NCBI RefSeq assembly: GCF_003725535.1
Contig: NZ_RJSF01000011.1
Location: forward strand, 1 to 33,383
From: Nocardioides pocheonensis
GTDB lineage: Bacteria > Actinomycetota > Actinomycetes > Propionibacteriales > Nocardioidaceae
Length of the DNA: 33,383 nucleotides
Direction of reading: 5' to 3'
Below, piece by piece: positions 7,951-14,944 of this stretch (the stretch's first letter is position 1; each line of letters opens with the position of its first letter). Made by a program: the position numbers and the translations under genes. The notes below the pieces were generated by a model. That model searched no databases, was not told where the DNA came from, and was given only the letters and a program-made list of their open reading frames with translations.

Positions 7951-8718
7951 ATGGGGGAGCCGGCGCCGACAGCTGCCGACGCCGTGCGCGTCCTCGTGGC
8001 GACCACCGACCGCAACGGGGACCAGCTCGGTCCGAGGACCTCCGTCGTCGTCCCAGCGGGGGAGACGGTCGAGATCGGGCGCGAGGGTGACCTCCAGATC
8101 GCCGACCATCCCGAGGACCTCTCGGTGTCCCGCATCGCCGTGGGCTTGCGGACGCTCTCGGCGGGCGCCGTCGAGCTCTCCGTCTCCAACCGCAACGGCG
8201 TCGTCGTCCATCCGTGGGGCTCCCGGTCGCGCTACCTCGCGCCCGGTCCCGACAAGCAGGTGCTCGCGGGCAAGGTCGGGGTGCGCGTGATCAGCGGCAC
8301 GACCCTGGACCGTCCCGACGCGCCGGTGTACTGGGTCCTGGTCGAGGGCCGCGGGGAGCCGACGGCACGCATCCCGCTCCAGCGTTCCGCGGTCACGGTC
8401 CAGAACCCGCGACCCGTCGACCTGACCGACGCGCAGCTCGCCGCGGTGACGTTGATCTTCCAGGAGCACCTCGCCTGGCCTCCACTCCCGGCCCCGCAGG
8501 CGCTGACCATCGAGGCGGCCGCCCGGCGGCTCGGCGTCTCGCCCGCTGCGGTCATCCAGCGGCTGGAGGGGGTGCGCAAGAAGGCCTACGCGCTCGGCCT
8601 GGCCCAGCAGTACGGCGTGGTCGACCCCGAGTACGTCTTCGCGCTCGTCGCCCATGGATACCTCGAGCCGCCGTCGGAGATCGTCCAGGCCGAGGACCTC
8701 GACCTCTTTCCCGGGTGA
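7951..8718 (+). CDS. FHA-like domain protein with C-terminal helix-turn-helix
   Basis: 255 residues from the ATG at 7951, 5 nt after GGAG; two in-frame GTG codons just before it are too close to that site. Residues ~15-105 resemble an FHA phosphothreonine-binding domain: VEIGREGDLQI, LSVSRIAV, then VSNRNGVVVHPWG. The usual SRxH histidine is Ala. A middle segment has the motif LTDAQLAAVTLIF. Residues ~185-225 (IEAAARRLGVSPAAVIQRLE, then RKKAYALGL) look like a helix-turn-helix. There is no signal peptide or membrane segment. FHA domains read phosphothreonine made by PknB-like kinases, and this gene is divergent from a pseudokinase/kinase pair, so it may be a phosphorylation-sensing regulator (inference). 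Confidence 0.65.
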   Translation: MGEPAPTAADAVRVLVATTDRNGDQLGPRTSVVVPAGETVEIGREGDLQIADHPEDLSVSRIAVGLRTLSAGAVELSVSNRNGVVVHPWGSRSRYLAPGPDKQVLAGKVGVRVISGTTLDRPDAPVYWVLVEGRGEPTARIPLQRSAVTVQNPRPVDLTDAQLAAVTLIFQEHLAWPPLPAPQALTIEAAARRLGVSPAAVIQRLEGVRKKAYALGLAQQYGVVDPEYVFALVAHGYLEPPSEIVQAEDLDLFPG

Positions 8719-8788
8719 GGACCTGGAGGCCCCCCGCAGGCCCTCACCCGGACCTGCACCAGCACACCGCACGACGGGCGCTGCCACC

Positions 8789-8809
8789 ATCCTGAGGATC
8801 GTCAGGGTC
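8789..8809. promoter_or_regulatory. Dyad site 3, ATCCTGA-N6-TCAGGGTC
   Basis: Third copy of the dyad, almost identical to site 1. It overlaps the end of the LLM oxidoreductase gene, between two convergent genes, with no start codon nearby. Its location argues against a simple promoter operator at this place. The rest of the gap 8719-8788 shows nothing clear. Confidence 0.35.
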
Positions 8810-9809
8810 CGCCGCGCAGCGCGCGACCGAGGTCGCCGACCTGGTCCAGCGGCGCGTCGTAGCCCGGGAAGTAGACGCAGACCCGGTCGGCGACGTCACC
8901 GAACCGTCGCGTGAGCTCCGCCGCGCACTCCTCGGGCGTCCCGACGACGGCGAGCGTGCGCGCCACGGTGTCGTCGACCAGGTCGACCATCGCGGCGACG
9001 TGGCCGGTCTTGGAGAGCGCGTTCAGCTCGGGCTGCAGGTCGGCCCAGCCCTCGACCTCCAGCACCGGCCGGTACGCCGGGGTCGAGCCGTAGAACGCCA
9101 GCAGGGCCCGTACGCCGTGGAGCGCGCGCTCCTGCTCCTCAGCGGTGCGTCCCATCGCGACGATCGCCTGCGGGTAGATCGGCAGCACCTCGCGCCCGGC
9201 ACGCTCGAGCCCCTCGGCGACGGCCGGCAGGGTGCGCTCCCGGAAGTGCCGGTGGCTGTGGAACGGCATCACCAGCAGCCCGTCGGCCACCTCGGCGGCG
9301 GTGCGGGTCATCTGCGGGCCGAGCGCGCCGAGCAGCACCGGCGGTGCGCCGTACGGGTTGGGGCCGGGCACGAACGTCGGCGGCATCAGGGTGTGACGCG
9401 TGAACTCGCCGCGGAAGTCGAGGCGGTCGCCGCCCTGCCACGACGCGAGGATCGTCTTGACGGCCAGGACGATCTCGCGCATGTGCGCGACCGGCCGGTG
9501 CCAGGTGGCGCCGTACCGGTGCTCGATGTGCGGGCGGATCTGCGAACCGAGCCCGAGCCGGAAGCGGCCCTTGCTCAGCAGCTGGAGGTCGTACGCCGCG
9601 TGCGCGAGATGCATCGGGCTGCGGGGGAGGGCGATCGCGACATTCGTCATCAGGTCGGTCTCGACGGCGCCGGCCGCTGCGATCAGCGGCACGAAGACGT
9701 CGTGCGGCCCCTCGAACGTGAACAGGCCGTCGACACCCGCCCCGACGAGCTCGCGCGCACGGTCGGCGGCCCGGTCGGGACGGGCGTCGAGCTGGACGTC
9801 GAGGAGCAC
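8802..9809 (-). CDS. LLM-class F420-dependent oxidoreductase
   Basis: 335 residues from the GTG at 9809. The open frame continues to 9986, but the family begins with the first beta strand (VLLDVQLD), and CATACT sits 6 nt before this GTG, suggesting a leaderless transcript. Family features: LFTFEGPHDVFVPL; LMTNVAIALPRSPMHLAHAA; GRFRLGLGSQIRPHIEHRYG; PVLLGALGPQMTRTAAEVAD; and a late VGTPEECAAELTRRFGDVAD. The fold is a TIM-barrel flavin/F420 enzyme related to MSMEG_2256-type proteins that move hydride to or from F420; the substrate is unknown. It is divergent from the Liv-like uptake operon, with a KstR-like site between them, so a role in lipid or steroid oxidation is plausible. Confidence 0.85.
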   Translation of the reverse strand: MLLDVQLDARPDRAADRARELVGAGVDGLFTFEGPHDVFVPLIAAAGAVETDLMTNVAIALPRSPMHLAHAAYDLQLLSKGRFRLGLGSQIRPHIEHRYGATWHRPVAHMREIVLAVKTILASWQGGDRLDFRGEFTRHTLMPPTFVPGPNPYGAPPVLLGALGPQMTRTAAEVADGLLVMPFHSHRHFRERTLPAVAEGLERAGREVLPIYPQAIVAMGRTAEEQERALHGVRALLAFYGSTPAYRPVLEVEGWADLQPELNALSKTGHVAAMVDLVDDTVARTLAVVGTPEECAAELTRRFGDVADRVCVYFPGYDAPLDQVGDLGRALRGGP

Positions 9810-9815
9810 CCGCCG

Positions 9816-9821
9816 AGTATG
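9816..9821 (-). promoter_or_regulatory. Candidate -10 hexamer CATACT of the LLM gene
   Basis: On the minus strand CATACT is followed by exactly 6 nt and then the GTG at 9809. This is the geometry expected for a leaderless mRNA in actinobacteria. Confidence 0.5.
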
Positions 9822-9910
9822 ACCCGCCGTGCCGGACCGACCCGCCGAACCGGCGGACTCGCTGGACACGGCGCGCCGAGATCCGGGGTTCGAGACGGCT
9901 CCGACGAATC

Positions 9911-9924
9911 TAGAACTTGTTCCA
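9911..9924. promoter_or_regulatory. KstR-like operator TAGAACTTGTTCCA
   Basis: This 14-mer fits the KstR core TnnAACnnGTTnnA at every fixed position. It lies in the divergent gap, about 86 bp upstream of the binding-protein GTG and about 100 bp upstream of the LLM gene. TAACCT (9934-9939) could be a -10 for the plus-strand operon, putting this site over the -35 region, as expected for a repressor. It is not a LexA box, whose GAAC and GTTC halves are 4 nt apart. Confidence 0.55.
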
Positions 9925-10009
9925 ACTTCTGTGTAACCTCCGCCACATCCGCCCGTTATGTGATGTGGGTCCCGTTCGCGGTTCACAAACCGGAGTCAGG
10001 AGTTCGGCT

Positions 10010-11488
10010 GTGCGCAGCAAGTTGGTCGGAGCATGCGTCCTCGCACTGGCACTTCTCGTGCCCACCGCCTGCGGCGGTTCCGAGGTGAGTCCGAAGGAGG
10101 CCCTGGCGGCCAACCAGAGCATCCTGGGTCAAGGCGCCGGGTCCAGCACGGACACGACCGGCACGTCGAGCGACAGCACCGCGACCGGTGACACCGGCAC
10201 GACCGGCTCGAGCGTCGACGCGCCCACGGCGGCGTCGACGGGCGGGGCGGCGACCGGCACCGGGTCCACCGGCACGGGGTCCACTGCCACGGGATCGACC
10301 GGCGGCAAGCCGAAGACGAAGGGTGCCGGGGGCGCCGCGCCGTCGGCGAGCGGTGCGTCCTGCGCCGGGTTCAAGAACACGACCGGCATCACCGACAGCA
10401 CCATCACGATCGGCAACTCCTCCGACATCAGCGGCCCGGTGCCCGGCCTGTTCTCCTCCGCCCAGCAGGCGACCAAGGCCTACGTGGCCTACTTCAACTC
10501 CAGGTCGAACATCTGCGGCCGCAAGCTCAGCCTGATCAACCTCGACAGCCGCACCGACGCCGGCGCCGACCAGCAGTCGTACCAGAAGCTGTGCGACCAG
10601 ACCTTCGCCGCGGTCGGCTCGATGTCGGCCTTCGACTCCGGTGGCGCGGCCACGGCCCAGTCCTGCGGCCTCCCCGACGTCCGTGCGGCGGCCGTCACGG
10701 CGGCGCGCAACCAGTGCTCCACCTGCTTCGGGGCCGAGTCCAGCGGCGACCACGAGTTCTCCAACTCCGTGCCGGACTTCTTCGTGAAGAACTACCACGA
10801 CGCCAGCCAGAAGGCGGCGTTCCTCTACCTGAACGCGGGAGCCGCCGCGGAGAACGCCAAGACCCAGCAGACCGTCGAGACCCAGCGCGGCATGAGCTTC
10901 GTCTACAGCGCGGGCATCGACGTCGCCGAGTTCAACTACGGCCCCTACGTCCAGCAGATGAAGGACAAGGGCGTGCGGTGGGTGCAGTTCCTGGGCGGCT
11001 ACCAGCAGGCGGTTCGTCTGGCGCAGGCGATGCAGGCGGCGAACTTCAAGCCGGACATCTTCCTGCTCGACCCGACGGCCTACGACGCCGGCTTCGTGAA
11101 GTCGGGCGGCAGCGCGGTCGATGGCGCGGTCATCTTCATCATGTTCACGCCGTTCGAGCAGAGCCAGCCGGAGGTGAACCTCTACAAGCAGTGGCTGCAG
11201 CAGGTCTCACCGGGCGCCGTCCCGACGTTCTTCGGCCTGTTCGCCTGGTCGGCGGCCAAGCTGTTCGTCGAACAGGCGGCCGCGCTCGGCGGCCAGCTCA
11301 GCCGAGCCTCACTGGTCGCGAAGCTCAAGGGCGTGGACAACTGGACCGCGAACGGCCTGCACGCGCCGATGGCGATCGGCGGCAAGCACGCTCCGTCCTG
11401 CATCCGGTTCCTGCAGCTCAAGGGTGGCAAGTGGACCCCACTCGGGAGCACCAGCTACCAGTGCGACGGCTTCAGCAAGGCCGGGTGA
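10010..11488 (+). CDS. ABC transporter substrate-binding lipoprotein (Peripla_BP_6 / LivK type)
   Basis: 492 residues from the GTG at 10010, with AGGAG 7 nt upstream. The signal peptide is short (MRSKLVGACVLALALL) and ends VPTACGG, an imperfect lipobox (Pro at -3), so lipidation on that Cys is likely but not certain. Residues ~40-110 are a Gly/Ser/Thr linker with GTGST-like repeats that could lift the domain off the membrane. Residues ~120-490 are the type I binding fold: ITIGNSSDISGPVPGLF, AYVAYFNSRSNICGRKLSL, FLGGYQQAVRLAQAM, and FGLFAWSAAKLFVEQA near the end. There are several cysteine pairs. It is the first gene of the uptake operon; the permease starts 6 nt after its stop. Substrate unknown; the KstR-like site hints at a steroid or lipid. 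Confidence 0.85.
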   Translation: MRSKLVGACVLALALLVPTACGGSEVSPKEALAANQSILGQGAGSSTDTTGTSSDSTATGDTGTTGSSVDAPTAASTGGAATGTGSTGTGSTATGSTGGKPKTKGAGGAAPSASGASCAGFKNTTGITDSTITIGNSSDISGPVPGLFSSAQQATKAYVAYFNSRSNICGRKLSLINLDSRTDAGADQQSYQKLCDQTFAAVGSMSAFDSGGAATAQSCGLPDVRAAAVTAARNQCSTCFGAESSGDHEFSNSVPDFFVKNYHDASQKAAFLYLNAGAAAENAKTQQTVETQRGMSFVYSAGIDVAEFNYGPYVQQMKDKGVRWVQFLGGYQQAVRLAQAMQAANFKPDIFLLDPTAYDAGFVKSGGSAVDGAVIFIMFTPFEQSQPEVNLYKQWLQQVSPGAVPTFFGLFAWSAAKLFVEQAAALGGQLSRASLVAKLKGVDNWTANGLHAPMAIGGKHAPSCIRFLQLKGGKWTPLGSTSYQCDGFSKAG

Positions 11489-11494
11489 CCTGGC

Positions 11495-13477
11495 ATGGAC
11501 TCCTTCCTCTCCTACACCTTCATCGGGCTGTTCACCGGTGCGGCGTACGCCATCGCCGCGAGCGGCCTCGTGCTGACCTACAGCACGACCCGGGTGTTCA
11601 ACATCGCGCACGGCGCGGTGGGGATGGTCTTCGCCTTCGTCTACTGGGACTTCAGCCAGCGCCAGCACATGCCGGCGTGGCTCGCGCTCGCACTGGTGCT
11701 CCTGGTCGTCGCACCGGCCTTCGGGGTGTTCGTCCAGCGGGTCCTCACCCGGGGCCTCGGCTCGCAGCCGATCGGCGTCTCCCTGGTGGTCACCGTCGGC
11801 ATCCTGGTGGGCCTGATCGGCGTCGCCACGCAGATCTGGCCGCCCGCCTCCCGCACGGTCCCGCAGTTCTTCGCCGGTCACCTGATCACGCTGGGCAACG
11901 TGGTGATCACGTGGCACCAGGTGCTCACGGTGGTGCTCAGTGGCGTGGTCGCGGGCTGCCTGTACCTCCTGCTCAACCGGACCCGGATCGGCACGGCCAT
12001 GCGGGCCAGCGTGGACAACCCCGACCTCCTCCAGCTCTACGGTGGTCGCCCGCAGCTGGTCGCCGCACTGGCCTGGGCGATCGGCACGTCGCTGGCCGCG
12101 CTCGCCGGCATCCTGCTGACCCCGGTGATCGGGCTCCAGTACTACGACCTCACCCTCCTGGTGATCTCGGCGTACGCCGCCGCGATGCTCGGCAAGCTGA
12201 CCAGCCTGCCGATGACCTACGTCGGGGCCATGGGCCTGGGCATCCTCCAGTCCTACGCCGTCGGCTACCTGCCCAGCGCCGGCAACGTGGCCGGTCTGCG
12301 CGCGGTGGTGCCGACCCTGTTCCTCTTCGGGATCATCGTGCTGCTACCGCAGGCACCCCTGCGGATCGGTCAGGTCAAGGGCCTGGTGTCCGCGCCGGTG
12401 CCGACCCTGGGTCGCGCGTCGATCTGGGGCGGCGCGCTCGTGCTGTTCGCGATGCTGCTCGCGGTCGGGCTGTCGACGAGCAACCTGCTGCTCCTGGGCA
12501 CCGCCGCGACGTACGCGATCGTGATGCTGTCCCTCGTGCTCCTGACCGGGTACGGCGGCCAGGTCTCGCTCGCCCAGTTCACCTTCGCCGGCGTGGGCGC
12601 GGTCGCCTACGCGAAGATCGACCAGCCGAACCTCTTCGGCCTCCTCGTCGCCACCCTGGTGGCCGCCGCGGTGGGCGCGCTCGTCGCGATCCCGGTGCTG
12701 CGGCTCACCGGCCTCTACCTCGCGCTCGCCACGCTGGCGTTCGCGCAGCTGATGGACAAGCTGGTCTTCCAGGCGTCCTACGCGTTCCAGTTCAACAACC
12801 CGCTCCACGCCGAGCGGCTCTCCGTGCTCGGCCTGAAGATCGACGGCACCGGCTCCTACACCGTGATGATGACGATCTTCTTCGTGCTGCTCGCCCTCGG
12901 CGTGATCGCCGTCCGTCGCGGCCGGCTGGGCCGCATCCTCATCGCGATGCGCGACAGCCAGGCGGCCTGCGGCACGCTCGGCCTCGACCTGCGCTGGCTG
13001 CGGGTCGGGCTGTTCGCCGCGTCCGCCGGCATCGCAGGTCTCGCCGGTGCCCTGTTCGCCGGCCTGCGCGGCACGATCGTGGCCAACGACTTCCAGTTCT
13101 TCGCCAGCCTGCTCGTGCTGCTGGTCGCCGTGATCTGGGGTGTCACCTCGGTCACCGGCGCGGCGATCGGCGGGGTCTTCCTGATGTACCTCCCGGTCGC
13201 GCAGTCCGACCACGCGAACATCGCCGGGCTCCTCTTCGCGCTGCTCGGGTTCGGCGCGGTCGCCCTCGGCCGCGACCCGAACGGTCTGGCCAACAAGATC
13301 TTCGGCTTCAACAGCTGGGTGGTCGACCGGCTCTACCCGGCGCTCGCGGAGCGCTACCCGGGGATGGCGCTGCGGTCGCGCACCGACGAGTGGGACGGCG
13401 CGGTGGACGGCGTCGACGACGAGTCGCTCGCCGCGAGCGGGACGGAGGTGGAGCGCGATGTCGTTGTTGCAGGTTGA
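11495..13477 (+). CDS. Fused LivH-LivM type ABC permease
   Basis: 660 residues from the ATG at 11495. The first half (~1-300) is a LivH-type permease: GLFTGAAYAIAASGLVLTY, VFNIAHGAVGM, and the inner loop NRTRIGTAMRASVDNPDLLQ with its EAA-like Ala/Gly pattern. The second half (~325-620) is LivM: LVLLTGYGGQVSLAQFTFAG and RGRLGRILIAMRDSQAACGT. Each half supplies about 8-10 membrane helices, so one chain forms the complete channel of a HAAT-family importer. In many bacteria these are two genes; fusions are known in actinobacteria. A hydrophilic tail of about 50 residues follows. The end overlaps the LivG start by 20 bp. Confidence 0.9.
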   Translation: MDSFLSYTFIGLFTGAAYAIAASGLVLTYSTTRVFNIAHGAVGMVFAFVYWDFSQRQHMPAWLALALVLLVVAPAFGVFVQRVLTRGLGSQPIGVSLVVTVGILVGLIGVATQIWPPASRTVPQFFAGHLITLGNVVITWHQVLTVVLSGVVAGCLYLLLNRTRIGTAMRASVDNPDLLQLYGGRPQLVAALAWAIGTSLAALAGILLTPVIGLQYYDLTLLVISAYAAAMLGKLTSLPMTYVGAMGLGILQSYAVGYLPSAGNVAGLRAVVPTLFLFGIIVLLPQAPLRIGQVKGLVSAPVPTLGRASIWGGALVLFAMLLAVGLSTSNLLLLGTAATYAIVMLSLVLLTGYGGQVSLAQFTFAGVGAVAYAKIDQPNLFGLLVATLVAAAVGALVAIPVLRLTGLYLALATLAFAQLMDKLVFQASYAFQFNNPLHAERLSVLGLKIDGTGSYTVMMTIFFVLLALGVIAVRRGRLGRILIAMRDSQAACGTLGLDLRWLRVGLFAASAGIAGLAGALFAGLRGTIVANDFQFFASLLVLLVAVIWGVTSVTGAAIGGVFLMYLPVAQSDHANIAGLLFALLGFGAVALGRDPNGLANKIFGFNSWVVDRLYPALAERYPGMALRSRTDEWDGAVDGVDDESLAASGTEVERDVVVAG

Positions 13478-14240
13478 GGACGTCGTCGTCCAGTTCGGCG
13501 GCGTGACCGCCGTGAACCACGCCACCTTCGAGGTGGTGGCGGGCTCCGTGACCGGGCTGATCGGCCCCAACGGCGCCGGTAAGACCACGTGCTTCAACGT
13601 GATCACCGGCCTGCAGCGACCGACCTCCGGGCACGTCCGGTTCGACGGCCGCGACATCACCCGCACGGCGGTCCACCGGCGCGCGCGCCGGGGGATCGGG
13701 CGCACGTTCCAGCGGCTCGAGGCGTTCGGCTCCCTCACGGTCGCCGACAACGTGCGCGTCGCGCTGGACATCCACGAGGGCTTCCGCGGGATCTTCCGCC
13801 CCGGCGACCACGACGTCGACGAGCTGCTCGAGCGGGTCGGCATCGCCGAGTACGCCGCCGAGCGGGCCGACTCGATCCCGACCGGCACCGCACGCCTCCT
13901 CGAGCTCGCCCGGGCCCTGGCCTGCCAGCCGCGGCTGCTGCTCCTCGACGAGCCGTCCTCGGGTCTCGACGAGGCCGAGACCGAGGCGTTCGGCGCGCTG
14001 CTGGTCGAGCTGGCCGGCGAGGGCTGCACGGTCCTCATGGTCGAGCACGACATGGACCTGGTGATGTCGGTCTGCGACGAGATCCACGTGCTGGACTTCG
14101 GCTCGGTCATCGCCGCCGGCACGCCGGCCGAGATCCGGGTCGATCCCAAGGTGCAGCGTGCCTACCTCGGCTACTCCGACGAGGGCCAGGGCGCCCACGT
14201 CGCCGAGAGCCTCGACGAGACGAAGGTGCTGGCCCGATGA
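13458..14240 (+). CDS. LivG-type ABC ATPase
   Basis: 260 residues from the ATG at 13458. Walker A GPNGAGKTT (~37-45), Q-loop GRTFQRLEAF, Walker B LLLLDEPSSGLD, and H-loop MVEHDM are intact. The ABC signature is unusual: where LivG proteins have LSYGQQ or similar, this one reads SIPTGTARLLELARAL, so the second Gly and the Gln are lost. It would pair with the LivF-type ATPase encoded next (4-bp overlap, ATGA) to drive the fused permease. The acidic tail after ~240 is not part of the core domain. Confidence 0.9.
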   Translation: MSLLQVEDVVVQFGGVTAVNHATFEVVAGSVTGLIGPNGAGKTTCFNVITGLQRPTSGHVRFDGRDITRTAVHRRARRGIGRTFQRLEAFGSLTVADNVRVALDIHEGFRGIFRPGDHDVDELLERVGIAEYAAERADSIPTGTARLLELARALACQPRLLLLDEPSSGLDEAETEAFGALLVELAGEGCTVLMVEHDMDLVMSVCDEIHVLDFGSVIAAGTPAEIRVDPKVQRAYLGYSDEGQGAHVAESLDETKVLAR

Positions 14241-14944
14241 GTATCCCGATCCTCGAGGTGGTCGACCTCCACGCCGCCTACGGGCGCATCGAGGTGCTCC
14301 GCGGCGTCGACCTGCGGGTGCCGCGCGGAGCGGTGGTCGCGCTGCTCGGCCCGAACGGCGCGGGCAAGTCGACGCTGCTCAAGGTGATCAGCGGCCAGAT
14401 GGAGCAGACGTCCGGTGACATCCACCTCGCCGGCGTACACGTCGCGGGGGCGAAGCCCGACGAGCTGGCGAGGCTGGGCCTGACCACGGTGCCGGAGGGT
14501 CGCAGCGTGTTCCCCAACCTCAGCGTCGAGGAGAACCTCCAGCTGATGTCGTACGCCGGCGTCCCCGCCTCGCAGGTCCTCGACACGGCGTACTCCTACT
14601 TCCCGCGCCTGCACGAGCGCCGCTATCAGCTGGCCGGCACGCTGTCCGGCGGCGAGCAGCAGATGCTCGCCCTGGCGCGGGCGCTGACCTCCGACCCGGC
14701 CCTGCTGCTGCTCGACGAGCTGTCCATGGGCCTGGCCCCCCTGATCGTCGACGAGCTCTACGAGACCGTCGGCCAGATCGCGCAGACGGGCGTCTCGATC
14801 CTCGTGGTCGAGCAGTTCGCCCGCACGGCGCTGCGGATCGCGGACTACGCCGCGGTGATGTCCGGAGGACGGGTGGTCGCGACCGGCGAGCCCGACGAGA
14901 TCGGCTCGATCATGGCCGACGTCATCCTGGGAGGTGTCGCATGA
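14237..14944 (+). CDS. LivF-type ABC ATPase
   Basis: 235 residues from the ATG at 14237, overlapping the previous stop by 4 bp. Walker A GPNGAGKST, the LivF-typical VPEGRSVFPNLSVEENL, signature LSGGEQQMLALARAL, Walker B LLLLDELSMGLAP (Leu instead of Pro after DE), and VVEQFARTAL at the H-loop, with Gln where LivF proteins commonly have it. It is a canonical second ATPase of the HAAT importer, partner of the preceding protein with the degenerate signature. Its stop overlaps the next start (ATGA at 14941-14944), showing tight translational coupling with the surface protein. Confidence 0.92.
   Translation: MSIPILEVVDLHAAYGRIEVLRGVDLRVPRGAVVALLGPNGAGKSTLLKVISGQMEQTSGDIHLAGVHVAGAKPDELARLGLTTVPEGRSVFPNLSVEENLQLMSYAGVPASQVLDTAYSYFPRLHERRYQLAGTLSGGEQQMLALARALTSDPALLLLDELSMGLAPLIVDELYETVGQIAQTGVSILVVEQFARTALRIADYAAVMSGGRVVATGEPDEIGSIMADVILGGVA

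Noticed and set aside
9911-9924. LexA/SOS box
   Set aside because: The GAAC and GTTC halves are separated by 2 nt, while actinobacterial LexA boxes need 4.
8802-9986. Longer start for the LLM oxidoreductase, adding 59 residues
   Set aside because: The extra part would cover the divergent promoter and the KstR-like site and has no family match; a leaderless GTG at 9809 fits better.
10140-10330. Repeat array resembling CRISPR or a VNTR
   Set aside because: The repeats are short, imperfect and in frame, encoding the TGS stalk; there are no spacers.
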